From: CAYPHY01 sp964410625 | GTDB lineage: Bacteria > Chloroflexota > Anaerolineae > Promineifilales > Promineifilaceae | Direction: 5' to 3' | Length of the DNA stretch: 64,000 nucleotides | Assembly: GCA_964410625.1 (NCBI GenBank) | Contig: CAYPHY010000013.1 | Location: 1-64,000 of the forward strand | Part shown: piece after piece, positions 35,519 through 44,700 of the stretch | Layout of the letters: each line of letters begins with the position of its first letter | Position numbering within the stretch: position 1 is the stretch's first letter | Translations under genes and position numbers: made by a program | The notes under the pieces: generated by a model | Told to the model about the DNA's origin: nothing | Seen by the model: only the letters and a program-made list of their open reading frames with translations | Databases searched by the model: none

Positions 35519-36756
35519 TGTCCCTCCATCATTTCGATGAACAGTTGGGCGACTTCGCGGCCGAAGGTGGGGTCGTTGATGTGGCGGGCGAAGGTGTGGA
35601 GGGGGATGTCGGGGCGCAGCGTGCCGGCCAGGGTTTGGCGGAAGGCGGCGTCGGCTTCGGGATTCCAGAAGGGGCCGCCGGGAACGTTGGGGATGGATAG
35701 CCCTTCGGTTGGCACAGCAACAACAACGGGTGCTTTGGCCAGGTTGAGTCGCTCGGCGAAGATTCGGCCGAGTTGGATCATCTCGTTGTGGGAGGCACGG
35801 ACGAGGGTAAATTCGGGGTTGTGGTCGTAGACGGGTCGCTCGCTTAGCGCGGGCGGAATGGTTCCGGCGTTCCAGACGCTGAAGTCTATGCAGCCGGGGA
35901 CGGCGACCTGGGGGATACCGAGGAGGCCAATCTTTTTCAGCCGGTCGGGGCCGCCATCGTGGATGCCGCCGACGAGGGGGTCGTAGATTTCGTTGGTGGT
36001 GAAGTCAATGACGCCGACGAACTGGTTGGCTTCGGCGGCGAGTTCTTCCATGGCGGGGCCGCCGACGCCGTTGGAGTGGAAGATGACGGCTTCGTAGCCG
36101 TGGGCGGCGAGGTACTCTTTGGCGGCCATGACGGCTTTGGTGGTGTTGCCGAGCATGGTAATGGCGACGTAGCGGCCGTCTGGATCGGGGGGCGGCAGCG
36201 GGTGTCCGTGGTCGAGCATCCCTTTGAGCGCGGCGGCGACGTTGTCGAAGATGGTGCAGGCGATGGGGTTGAGGCCGAGGATGTCCACAACGGAGTGGAC
36301 AATCATCATATCACGCGTGCCGACGAGGGGGGCGAAGTAGTGGTAGCCGGAGGCAATGGGGGAGACGAGCACTTTGGGAATACCGACGGGGAGGACCATC
36401 ATGGCGGCCGCGCCCATGACGGCCCCTTCAGCACCACCCATGCTGGCGATGGCGTCGAGTTTGCCTTGTTGATAGAGGGTCAGGGTTAGCTTGCGCAGGG
36501 CTTCGCGCATTCCGGCGACGGCGCGGCCGCGGCTGCCAGCGTTGCGGAGCGCTTCGATGGTGGTGTCGCCGTAGGTGGCGGCCTGGGCACGGCTGATGTC
36601 GCGGTTGGGATCGAGGGTGATGCCGAGGGGTTCGCCGAGAATGCCGGAGTCAATGACGGTGGTTTGCAGGCCGAGGGCTTGTAGGTGGTCGCGGAGGTAG
36701 GCGATTTCCGCGCCTTTGGTGTCGAGGGTGCCGATGAGGACGACGTTTTTGGACAT
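35512..36756 (-). CDS. Tm-1-like ATP-binding (UPF0261) protein, copy 1
   Basis: 414 residues of the UPF0261/Tm-1-like ATP-binding family, with the N terminus VVLIGTLDTKGAEIAYLRD, the glycine-rich MGGAEGAVMGAAAM, GNTTKAVMAAKEYL and the C-terminal VAVPTEGLSIPNVPGGPFW. In plants and fungi this domain is the N-terminal half of proteins such as tomato Tm-1. A second copy lies at 45612-46823 and is clearly a paralogue (shared ALDTKGA, GNTT and G-L-S-x-x-x-x-P-G-G motifs). Here it is flanked by an isomerase-like enzyme and the creatininase. Function in bacteria is unsettled. No strong ribosome binding site. Confidence 0.82.
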   Translation of the reverse strand: MSKNVVLIGTLDTKGAEIAYLRDHLQALGLQTTVIDSGILGEPLGITLDPNRDISRAQAATYGDTTIEALRNAGSRGRAVAGMREALRKLTLTLYQQGKLDAIASMGGAEGAVMGAAAMMVLPVGIPKVLVSPIASGYHYFAPLVGTRDMMIVHSVVDILGLNPIACTIFDNVAAALKGMLDHGHPLPPPDPDGRYVAITMLGNTTKAVMAAKEYLAAHGYEAVIFHSNGVGGPAMEELAAEANQFVGVIDFTTNEIYDPLVGGIHDGGPDRLKKIGLLGIPQVAVPGCIDFSVWNAGTIPPALSERPVYDHNPEFTLVRASHNEMIQLGRIFAERLNLAKAPVVVAVPTEGLSIPNVPGGPFWNPEADAAFRQTLAGTLRPDIPLHTFARHINDPTFGREVAQLFIEMMEGQK

Positions 36757-36765
36757 CGGGAGAAA

Positions 36766-36960
36766 ATTTTGACACGAATGACACGAATTTCACGAAGTTT
36801 AAGAAGTTTAAGAAGTTAAACACGGATAAACACGGATTTTACGGATTTGCACGGATTTTTTTTTATGAGAATCCGTGTAAATTCGTTTAATTCGTGTTTA
36901 TCTGTGGTTCAAATGGCTTGTTCCTACTTTCGTGTCATTCGTGAAATTCGTGTCAAAAAC
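36766..36960. repeat. CACGAAT-family foldback, large
   Basis: GACACGAATGACACGAATTTCACG, AACACGGATAAACACGGATTT and the complementary ATCCGTGTAAATTCG, TCGTGTCATTCGTGAAATTCG arms make a near-200-base foldback between the isomerase (36972) and the Tm-1-like gene. Confidence 0.75.
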
Positions 36961-36971
36961 TAAATCGTCAA

Positions 36972-37859
36972 CTATTGAATCAGCGGCAGCAGGGTTTTGC
37001 CGGTCTCTTCGACGAGCCAGGAGTAGAACTCTTCGGAGAGGACATCGCTGCCGTGGTCTTGGATGAACTTGAGTTGCTCTTCGGTCAACTCTTTTTCGGC
37101 CGCGGCGGTGGCGTTGAGGTAGGGGTTGGCCGGGGTGCGGTCTACGGGGGCGACGAACTCGACGGTGAGTGCGCCGTCGTAGCCGATTTCCTTGAGCGTA
37201 CCGACGATGGCGGCCCAATCGAGCGCCCCCATGCCACAGGCCATGCGGTTGTTGTCGGCGACGTGGAAGTCGTAGAGGCGACTGCCGGTGTTGCGCAATG
37301 CCTGGTGGAAGTCGGCCTCTTCGATGTTCATGTGGAAGGCGTCGAGGCAGACGCCACAGTCGGGGCCAACGGCTTCGGCGAGGGCGAGGGCCTGGTCGTG
37401 GCGGCTGATGAAGTTGGTCTCGAAGCGGTTGAGTGGTTCGACCGCGACGCGAATGCCTTCGCGTTGGGCGTGGGCATAAACTTCGCGTAGCCCTTCGACA
37501 CCCCAGTTCCATTCGGTGTCTTTGTCGGCCTGGGCGCGGACTTTGCCAACCTCAGAAGGGACGATGCTCATCACTTCCCCTTCCAGTTCCTTGACCATCG
37601 TGACGCAATCTTTGAGGTATTTGATGGTGTTGGCGCGGCCGGCTTCGTCGGCCTGGATCAGGTCGAGGCCGGTGAACATGAGGCTGATCGAACCCCAGCA
37701 ACGCAGGCCGTTGTCTTTGAGCATTTGGCGGACTTCGGCCGTGTCGTACTTATCGGGTTCGCCACCGATTTCGATGCTGCCGTAGCCGTATTTGGCCAGA
37801 CGGCGGATGGTGACTTCGATTGGTTCTGCTCTCATCCAGTTGTGCATTGACAGATGCAT
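36972..37859 (-). CDS. sugar phosphate isomerase/epimerase-like, first
   Basis: 295 residues, xylose isomerase-like TIM barrel of the AP-endonuclease 2 / IolE / D-tagatose-3-epimerase group. Metal-ligand patterns are VAVEPLNRFETNFI (Glu, about residue 141), CLDAFHMNIEEADF (Asp, His) and TVEFVAPVD (C-terminal Glu). A strong GAGGAGGT ribosome binding site precedes the ATG. One of three such enzymes in the cluster (also 42589-43593 and 46918-47763). Substrate not identifiable, likely a keto-sugar or sugar acid. Confidence 0.8.
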   Translation of the reverse strand: MHLSMHNWMRAEPIEVTIRRLAKYGYGSIEIGGEPDKYDTAEVRQMLKDNGLRCWGSISLMFTGLDLIQADEAGRANTIKYLKDCVTMVKELEGEVMSIVPSEVGKVRAQADKDTEWNWGVEGLREVYAHAQREGIRVAVEPLNRFETNFISRHDQALALAEAVGPDCGVCLDAFHMNIEEADFHQALRNTGSRLYDFHVADNNRMACGMGALDWAAIVGTLKEIGYDGALTVEFVAPVDRTPANPYLNATAAAEKELTEEQLKFIQDHGSDVLSEEFYSWLVEETGKTLLPLIQ

Positions 37860-37900
37860 TTGAGTAACCTCCTCTCATTAAGAAAAAAGTTTTCTGAAAA

Positions 37901-37978
37901 ATAGCTCACGCAAAGACGCAAAGGACGCAAAGTTTTTTAAGGGTTGGCGATCTTTGCGCCTTTGCGTGAGGTTTTACT
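37901..37978. repeat. CGCAAAG-family foldback
   Basis: CTCACGCAAAGACGCAAAGGACGC paired with its complement GATCTTTGCGCCTTTGCGTGAG around a short T-rich loop; it abuts the stop of the Fe-S protein gene. The same family is at 45536. Confidence 0.75.
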
Positions 37979-39098
37979 CAAGGTGTTGGGCCAGAAGCTC
38001 ATAGAGACCTTGAATGTGCAGGTTGTAATCGGCCGCATATTGTTCGAGGTGAACGAGGCAGCTGGGGTCTTCGGTGATGACGGTTTGGGCGTGCTGGGCG
38101 GCGGCATCGGCCAGTCGAGCGCGGGTTAGTTGTTCGGCCAGGTGCGGCTGGGTGAATTGGAGGGCGATATTGCCGCAGGGATGGGCGCGTTCGGCACGCC
38201 AGAACAGTTCGCGGCCGGGATGGCCGAGCGCGGCCGTTAGCAGGGCGCGGGGGGCAGCGTGGTCGCGCAGGATTGTGTGGCGGCCGTTGAGCCGGGCGGC
38301 GAGCGTAGGGTCAAGGTAGACATAAGGTATATCCTCGTTGTTTATAGTGGGTTTGGCGAAGTGTAGATTTCCAGCGGCCGTTTGTGCGGCGAGGAAATGG
38401 GTGAGTTCGGATAGTTGCAAGCCCTCCAGCAAGGTGATTCCCAGTCGCTCATCGTAGAGACAGGTGAAGGTGTAGTGGTCGGCGGGAGTGAGGAAGAGCA
38501 GGTGGGCTGCGCTGCTGCTGGCGATGTCGTCGAGGTTGGCGCGGGCGAGGGCGGCGGCCGTTGCGGGAAAGCCGAGCGAACTGGCGAGATAACCGTTGTT
38601 GCGGCCGACGCCGACGAGTACGGGTTCGATACCGGCGGCGCGGAGCAGGGTCAGGGCGGCTTCGACGAGGGACGGCCGTAGGTAGTGGGCATCGTCGCCG
38701 ACGAAGAGGGCGTATTCGCCCTGGCCTTCAACCGGATGGGGGGCTTCTTGCGTATAAGGATTGCCCCAGGTGGTGAGGGCGTCGTTGAGAGTGTAGGCGA
38801 CGGCCGGGGCGAGGTTTTGGGCGGCGACTTCGGCACGGGTGGCGGCGATGGCTTCGGGCAAGGGTTGGTCGGTGACGCAGTGGGCGTTGCAGAGGCCACA
38901 GTCGGCGCAGCTATAGAGGGTGTTGATGGTCTCGCTGTTCCAGTCGAAGATGCCGCGCTTGACGGAGGCGATGGTTAAGGCCCAGCCGTGGGGGGTGAGC
39001 GTCTCGTTATGGGTGACGATGCCGACGGGACAGACGTGGCGGCACATCAGGCAGTAGCGGCAGTTTTCGGTGGTAGCGATTGGGTTTTCTAGTTGCAT
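37974..39098 (-). CDS. Fe-S oxidoreductase, GlcF-like
   Basis: 374 residues. Two 4Fe-4S-type motifs stand near the N terminus: CRYCLMCRHVCPVG (about residues 13-26) and CADCGLCNAHCV (about 63-74), as in the GlcF/LutA type of partner proteins. The cysteine-rich (CCG) domains usual at the C terminus are not obvious. It is transcribed after the FAD-linked oxidase (39240-40676), so together they probably oxidise a 2-hydroxy acid or other organic substrate and pass electrons on. No GlcE-like third subunit is seen. Confidence 0.8.
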   Translation of the reverse strand: MQLENPIATTENCRYCLMCRHVCPVGIVTHNETLTPHGWALTIASVKRGIFDWNSETINTLYSCADCGLCNAHCVTDQPLPEAIAATRAEVAAQNLAPAVAYTLNDALTTWGNPYTQEAPHPVEGQGEYALFVGDDAHYLRPSLVEAALTLLRAAGIEPVLVGVGRNNGYLASSLGFPATAAALARANLDDIASSSAAHLLFLTPADHYTFTCLYDERLGITLLEGLQLSELTHFLAAQTAAGNLHFAKPTINNEDIPYVYLDPTLAARLNGRHTILRDHAAPRALLTAALGHPGRELFWRAERAHPCGNIALQFTQPHLAEQLTRARLADAAAQHAQTVITEDPSCLVHLEQYAADYNLHIQGLYELLAQHLE

Positions 39099-39104
39099 TT
39101 TTGT

Positions 39105-39240
39105 TTTTTGACACGAATGACACGAATTTCACGAATATGGATTGGTGAGTGTGGTCATTGATGTCGAGTTAGTCATCTCTTTTTAACACGAATTTCCCTT
39201 GTTCTTTTTCGTGTTATTCGTGTCATTCGTGTCGAAAACT
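39105..39240. repeat. GACACGAAT-family foldback
   Basis: GACACGAATGACACGAATTTCACG on one side and TTCGTGTTATTCGTGTCATTC on the other, with a 60-base loop; it fills the space between the oxidase and the Fe-S gene. Confidence 0.75.
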
Positions 39241-40676
39241 TATACACCAAAGCCGACCTTGCCGGGGTTCATGATGCCGTTGGGGTCAATGGTGTGTTTG
39301 AGTGATTCGAGAAAAGACCAGGCGGGGCCATATTGGCGGCGCATGTAGCGGGCGAGCTTGAGGCCGACGCCGTGATGTTCGTTGATCATGCCACCGTTGT
39401 CGAGGACGGCCGTCATCGCGGCGTTCCAGACACGGTTGTGGAGTTGTAGCGCTTCTTGGGGGTCTTCGGGCGGCCGTTCGATGATGAAGCGGCTGTAGAC
39501 CATCACGCCCCAATGGAACCAGTGGGAGAAGTGGCCGATGTAGGAGACGTCCCAATCGGCAAAGCCTTCTTCGACCGCTTTCTTTTGCTCCCAGTAGAGA
39601 TGTTCGATTTTGTCGTAGGTGGTGATGGTTTCAGTGGTTCCGTACATCCAGGGGAGTTGCAGGCCATGTGGCGGGTAGTAGAAGTCGTAGCGATGCTCCC
39701 ACCAGCGTTCGCCGGGTTCGCGGCCGAGGTCGCGTGCGCCGAGTTGGGTACAGATTTCCATCGCCTTTTGCTCTTGTAAGGCGGCGATGTCGGGGTCGCC
39801 GTCGAAGCCGATGACCATGTAGCCCCCTTCCAGCTCATAGCCGAGGACGCGGCGGACGAGCGAGGCGGTGGAGGCGGGGTCGTAGAGGCGGATAACCATC
39901 GGGTTGAGGCGGCGGGTCATCATCAGCCGTCCCGCTTCCAGGGCGGAGCCGAGGTCGTCGAAGAGGACGGCACGCAGGAGGCGGGTTTCGGGCAGGTAGT
40001 CCACTTGCATGGTCGCTTCGGTGATGATGCCGAAGGTGCCTTCCGCGCCGAGGAAGAGACGGAAGAAGTCTGGCCCGGCGGCGTGTTGGGGGACGATGGG
40101 GGTGCGGATGACCTGGCCGGTGGGCAATACTACCTCCATGCGCAGCACCATATCTTCGGCTTTGCCATACTTGGTGCTGATTGTGCCGGTCCCGCGCGGG
40201 GCGAGATAGCCGCCGAGCGTGGCGCAGTTGGCGGAGGCGGGGTAGTGGGGGAGGGTCAATCCGCGCTCGTTTAGTGCCCATTCCAGTTGTGTGCCGTTGA
40301 TTCCGGCCTGGGCGGTGACGGTGAGCGATTTTTCGTCAATCTCAATGATTTTGTCCAGCCGCTTTGTGTCGAGGAGGATGCCGCCATAGATGGGCAATGC
40401 GCCGCCCTGGGTTCCGGAGCCGCCACCCCAGGGGATGACGGGGATGCGAAAGCTGTTGGCGACTTTCATAATGGCGACGATTTCGGCGACGGAGCCGGGA
40501 TGGAGGATGTAGTCGGCCGTTGGCAGAGGACGGCCGCGGTCGAGCCACATTTGCGGCATCCACGACCAGTCGGTGGAGTAGATGAGCTGGTCGTTGTCGG
40601 TGGTGGAGATGTGATCGCGGCCGACGATTTCTTCAAGCTCGCTGCGAATCATTTCGCTGTGGAAGTGGGTAGTCAT
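39240..40676 (-). CDS. FAD-linked oxidase (GlcD/AGPS-like)
   Basis: 478 residues. The FAD-binding (PCMH) domain is seen as VIPWGGGSGTQGGAL and TLGGYLAPRGTGTISTKYGK, and the C-terminal oxidase domain has NEHHGVGLKLARYMRRQYG with the FAD-linked HHGxG signature shared with alkyl-dihydroxyacetonephosphate synthase and the GlcD/lactate oxidase group. It oxidises a 2-hydroxy acid or related substrate. It precedes the Fe-S protein and probably works with it. Substrate not identifiable. Confidence 0.85.
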   Translation of the reverse strand: MTTHFHSEMIRSELEEIVGRDHISTTDNDQLIYSTDWSWMPQMWLDRGRPLPTADYILHPGSVAEIVAIMKVANSFRIPVIPWGGGSGTQGGALPIYGGILLDTKRLDKIIEIDEKSLTVTAQAGINGTQLEWALNERGLTLPHYPASANCATLGGYLAPRGTGTISTKYGKAEDMVLRMEVVLPTGQVIRTPIVPQHAAGPDFFRLFLGAEGTFGIITEATMQVDYLPETRLLRAVLFDDLGSALEAGRLMMTRRLNPMVIRLYDPASTASLVRRVLGYELEGGYMVIGFDGDPDIAALQEQKAMEICTQLGARDLGREPGERWWEHRYDFYYPPHGLQLPWMYGTTETITTYDKIEHLYWEQKKAVEEGFADWDVSYIGHFSHWFHWGVMVYSRFIIERPPEDPQEALQLHNRVWNAAMTAVLDNGGMINEHHGVGLKLARYMRRQYGPAWSFLESLKHTIDPNGIMNPGKVGFGV

Positions 40677-40678
40677 AT

Positions 40679-40794
40679 GGTCGGTAATCGGTAAGCAGTT
40701 AATAGTAAGCAGTTGGCAGTAGCCAGTCTCTCAGTCTCTTAGTCTCTCAGTCTCTTAGCTTGGGAGACTGAGAGATTGGGAGACTAGGAGACTG
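40679..40794. repeat. GGTAATCGG/AGCAGT patch and GAGAC-family foldback
   Basis: GGTAATCGGTAAGCAGTTAATAG units (the family found inside the YfhO-like gene) are followed by GTCTCTCAGTCTCTTAG and GGGAGACTGAGAGATT arms (family A). Confidence 0.75.
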
Positions 40795-41211
40795 TTATCC
40801 GCTTGCCGCCTCCGTGTGGGCAGGGCGGACGTGGCTCCAGATGGTGAAGCCGATGGTGGAGGCGAAGAGCAGGTAGAAGCCGGGTTTGAACAGGCTGAAG
40901 GTCCAGGGTTGGAACATGGCGATGATGCCGAGGACGATTCCGGCGATGAGCAAAAGTTCGATTGGCCGGTAGATACGGGGTGAAACGCGGCCGTTGAGCA
41001 AGTTAGCGATGATCCAGATCAGCGTCATGAAGGCGAGGATGATGGACACAAAGACCAGGATGAAGGGCAGCGCGGCGAGGAGGACGTTTTGCGCCAGTTG
41101 CTCCTCTGTGGCGCGGCTTTGGATGATCGGCCCGGCGATCAGGCCGAGGATAAGGATGATGACGGCCGCCAGGGGCATTGTGATGGGTACGCCGAGGATT
41201 CGTCTTTTCAT
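40795..41211 (-). CDS. small polytopic membrane protein
   Basis: 138 residues, four hydrophobic segments (about residues 13-30, 45-70, 85-102 and 108-125). No motif recognised; it does not look like a transporter component. It lies between the FAD-linked oxidase and the Gfo/Idh dehydrogenase. The AGGAGAC sequence eight bases before the ATG is part of a family A repeat, so the repeat here seems to supply the ribosome binding site. It could anchor the electron-transfer pair to the membrane; that is inference from position only. Confidence 0.6.
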   Translation of the reverse strand: MKRRILGVPITMPLAAVIILILGLIAGPIIQSRATEEQLAQNVLLAALPFILVFVSIILAFMTLIWIIANLLNGRVSPRIYRPIELLLIAGIVLGIIAMFQPWTFSLFKPGFYLLFASTIGFTIWSHVRPAHTEAASG

Positions 41212-41214
41212 TAA

Positions 41215-41290
41215 GAGAGTCTCCTAATCTCCTACTCTCCCAGTCTCCCAATCTCTGAGACTTGGAGACTGGGAGATTGGGAGATTGAAA
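41215..41290. repeat. GAGAC-family foldback
   Basis: AGTCTCCTAATCTCCTACTCTCCC and GGAGACTGGGAGATTGGG arms with a short loop; lies between the Gfo/Idh dehydrogenase and the membrane protein. Confidence 0.78.
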
Positions 41291-41292
41291 AT

Positions 41293-42489
41293 TTAGTAGG
41301 TGATGTCTACTTGCCGCTTCGATTGGGCGGATTCGAGGATGGCGTCGCAGACGACGGCCGCGCGGTAGCCATCTTCGAAGGTCGCGCCGTGTGGGGCGAT
41401 CTCTTTGTCGTTGACAATGCAGTCGAGCAGGTGGGCGATTTCATGGACAAAGGTGTGCTCCCAGCCAATCATGTGACCCTGGGGCCACCAATACTCCCAC
41501 CAGGGGTGGTAGGCTTCGCTGATGAGGACGTTATGGAAGCCTTGTGTCTCTTTGGGTTGTTCGCCGACCCAGAAGACATCGAGTTCGTTGAGCCGTTCGA
41601 GGTTGAAGCGGATGCTCCCTTTTTCGCCGTTGATTTCCAGCACCTGGGAGTTTTTGTGTCCGGCGGCAAAGCGAGTGGCTTCTAGCGTGCCAATGGCCCC
41701 GTTGCTAAATTCGACAACCGAGACAAAGGCGTCGTCTACGTCTACCGTCCCGGTCTGGCCGCTGCCGTCGGCGAGCGGCCGTTCGGGGATGAAGGTCTTG
41801 GTCAGTGCGCCGACGCTGCGGATGTCGCCGACGAGGTAGTGGCCTAGGTCAACGATGTGGGCGCCGAGGTCGCCGAGCGCGCCGGAACCGGCGACGGATT
41901 TGTCGAGCCGCCAGATTTTATCGGTCCCGTAGTGGGGCATGATCCACTCTTGCAAGTAGCTGGCGCGGAAGTGGTAGATTTGGCCGAGCGCACCGCTTTC
42001 GATCAGGTAACGCGCCTGGCGGATGGCAGGGACGAAGCGGTAGTTGAAGGCGGTCATGTGCTTGACCCCGGCTTTGGTCACGGCGTCGAGCATCGTTTTC
42101 GCTTCTTCGGCCGTGCGGGCGAGGGGCTTTTCGCAAAAGACGTGTTTGCCAGCTTCGGCGGCGAGGATGGAGGGTTCGGCGTGGAGGTCGTTGGGGCCGC
42201 CGTTGTCGAGGAGCTGGATGTCGTCGTTGGCGAGCATTTCGCGCCAGTCGGTGTAGCTGTTTTCATAGCCATAGCGCCGGGCGGCTTCACCAACGGCTTC
42301 GGCATTACGCCCGGCGATACCGACGAGGCGGGGGACGGCCGGGGGTGGATAGACCATGTAGGGCAGGGTCTTATAGGCGTTGGTGTGGGCTTTGCCCATG
42401 AAGGCATAGCCGAGCATCCCGACGCCGATTTCGGGCGCTTCGCCGGTGGCTTTGGCTCCGGCCATTGAAGTGAATGATTGTTCGCTCAT
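41293..42489 (-). CDS. Gfo/Idh/MocA-family dehydrogenase
   Basis: 398 residues from the ATG at 42489, which has an AGGAGGAACC ribosome binding site. The longer open frame upstream is repeat sequence and is rejected. The NAD(P)-binding Rossmann motif is read as VGMLGYAFMGKAHTNAYK, and the active-site region has HVFCEKPLARTAEEAK (EKP) and KHMTAFNYRFVPAIRQ, all typical of this family, which oxidises sugars and inositols or their acids. The last residues TY follow a sensible C-terminal helix. It sits between the isomerase at 42589 and the membrane protein. Confidence 0.85.
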   Translation of the reverse strand: MSEQSFTSMAGAKATGEAPEIGVGMLGYAFMGKAHTNAYKTLPYMVYPPPAVPRLVGIAGRNAEAVGEAARRYGYENSYTDWREMLANDDIQLLDNGGPNDLHAEPSILAAEAGKHVFCEKPLARTAEEAKTMLDAVTKAGVKHMTAFNYRFVPAIRQARYLIESGALGQIYHFRASYLQEWIMPHYGTDKIWRLDKSVAGSGALGDLGAHIVDLGHYLVGDIRSVGALTKTFIPERPLADGSGQTGTVDVDDAFVSVVEFSNGAIGTLEATRFAAGHKNSQVLEINGEKGSIRFNLERLNELDVFWVGEQPKETQGFHNVLISEAYHPWWEYWWPQGHMIGWEHTFVHEIAHLLDCIVNDKEIAPHGATFEDGYRAAVVCDAILESAQSKRQVDITY

Positions 42490-42497
42490 GGTTCCTC

Positions 42498-42588
42498 CTA
42501 AGTGGAAGGATGAAGGCAGAAGGATGAAGGATGAAATTGAGAGTTCTTCATCCTTCATCCCTCATCCTTCATCCCTCATCCTTCATCC

Positions 42589-42594
<6 letters not shown>
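42498..42594. repeat. GGATGAA-family foldback
   Basis: GGAAGGATGAAGGCAGAAGGATG paired with TTCATCCTTCATCCCTCATCC; seven-base period. It touches the 3' end of the isomerase and lies just upstream of the dehydrogenase start. Confidence 0.78.
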
Positions 42595-43593
<999 letters not shown>

Positions 43594-43603
43594 GGTTCCT
43601 CCA

Positions 43604-43678
43604 GAGATAAGGATGAAGGATGAGGGATGAGGAATGAAGTGTTTTTCCAGCCTTCAGCCTTCAGCCCTCATCCTTCTA
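43604..43678. repeat. GGATGAA-family foldback
   Basis: AAGGATGAAGGATGAGGGATGAGG paired with CAGCCTTCAGCCCTCATCC; between the VOC and isomerase genes. Confidence 0.75.
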
Positions 43679-44051
43679 ATTTAAGGTAGTCGTCCACGAT
43701 GGTCGTGAACTCAACGGTGTTGTCGAATGGGTCGCGGCAGAAGAAGCGCGGCCGTCCGGGGATGCCTTCCGGGTCCCAGGGTTTGTATCCGGCGGCGGTC
43801 AGCTTCTGGCGTATTTCTTCCAGGTTTTCGACGGCAAGGCAGAAGTGGCGGCCGCTGGGGTCGTCTATCTTCTCTTCGGCAAAGCAGTGGATTTCACGGT
43901 CGGCCACCTGGAACCAGATCAGGTCGAGGTGCTCGATGGATTTTGGCACCGGTTTTTCAGGCAGTCCGAGCAGGCTGGTGTAGAAGGCGCGGGCTTGTCG
44001 GCCGCTTTCTTCGCCGGGGGGTCGGGGGATGCTGACGTGTTGGATGTACAT
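43668..44051 (-). CDS. VOC-family (glyoxalase-like) protein
   Basis: 127 residues from the ATG at 44051 (MYIQHVSIPRPPG). A single VOC metalloenzyme module: the first His is in IQHVSIPRP and later metal-ligand candidates are in HFCLAVENLEEI and FFCRDPFDNTVEFTTI. Family members are dioxygenases, epimerases and glyoxalases; no specific activity is readable. The TTG at 44063 is a less likely start. Member of the catabolic cluster. Confidence 0.75.
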   Translation of the reverse strand: MYIQHVSIPRPPGEESGRQARAFYTSLLGLPEKPVPKSIEHLDLIWFQVADREIHCFAEEKIDDPSGRHFCLAVENLEEIRQKLTAAGYKPWDPEGIPGRPRFFCRDPFDNTVEFTTIVDDYLKLEG

Positions 44052-44059
44052 AGTTTTTT

Positions 44060-44192
44060 GCAACGAATTTACGCGAATTCGCGCGAATTAGCGCGAATTA
44101 GGGTCTTAGATAGAGAGGTGCTTTGTAAATCAGAGCCAATCAATTGACCGACAAAATTCGCGTGAATTCGCGTTAATTCGTTGCTAAATTTA
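44060..44192. repeat. ACGCGAATT-family foldback
   Basis: CAACGAATTTACGCGAATTCGCGCG on the left and AATTCGCGTGAATTCGCGTTAATTC on the right; the right arm overlaps the cupin gene's end. Confidence 0.7.
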
Positions 44193-44588
44193 TCTTAAAC
44201 TGCTCCACGGTTGCTGGTCGGCGACTTCGACGGAGACGTAGCCGCTGTCGCCGTCGCAGGGGCCGAGGACGACGAAGAGACGGGCGGCCGTGTTGCCGAC
44301 ATTGAACGACGCATGGACGACATCGGCGGGGATGAAGACGGAGTCGCCGGGACGCAGCACCTGCTTGCGCTCTTCGAGCCATTGCTCAATCTCGCCGTCC
44401 ATGACGTAGATGACTTCTTCCTGGTTGGGGTGTTTGTGGAAGTTGTGGCCCATACCGGGGTTGAGGATGACTTCCATGGCGGTGACGTAGCTGGCTCCGG
44501 TGCTGGGCGGCCGGCTGATGTGGCCGAGCGTCCCCCAATCTAATGTATCTCGTTCGACTTCGTTTGTTGTAGTGAACTTCCCAGACAT
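44190..44588 (-). CDS. cupin-domain protein
   Basis: 132 residues, single cupin. Motif 1 is read as NPGMGHNFHKHPNQEEVIYV (two His and a Glu as metal ligands) and motif 2 as GDSVFIPADVVHASFNVG (His). This is the arrangement of metal-dependent small-molecule sugar or acid isomerases, or a binding protein. An AGGAG ribosome binding site lies before the ATG. In the catabolic cluster it may handle an intermediate, unproven. Confidence 0.78.
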   Translation of the reverse strand: MSGKFTTTNEVERDTLDWGTLGHISRPPSTGASYVTAMEVILNPGMGHNFHKHPNQEEVIYVMDGEIEQWLEERKQVLRPGDSVFIPADVVHASFNVGNTAARLFVVLGPCDGDSGYVSVEVADQQPWSSLR

Positions 44589-44597
44589 GCTTGCTCC

Positions 44598-44700
44598 TAA
44601 AGAGTTACGCGGATTACGCTGATAAAACGCAGATTACGCGGATAATATTTAATCTCTACTCTCCAGTTTCCAATCTCTAAATCTCTTAGTCTCCCAGTCT
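44598..44700. repeat. ACGCGGAT and ATCTCTAA repeats
   Basis: ACGCGGATTACGCTGATAAAACGCAGATTACGCGG units, followed by TAATCTCTACTCTCCAGTTTCC units; the second arm overlaps the end of the TIM-barrel gene. Confidence 0.6.

Noticed and set aside
34750..35700. 316-residue plus-strand open frame with DGVYDLDV-like text
   Set aside because: Antisense to the creatininase and Tm-1-like genes, which have clear family motifs, ribosome sites and context.
42490..42558. N-terminal extension of the Gfo/Idh dehydrogenase
   Set aside because: The extra residues are translated GGATGAA repeat; AGGAGGAACC before the ATG at 42489 marks the start.
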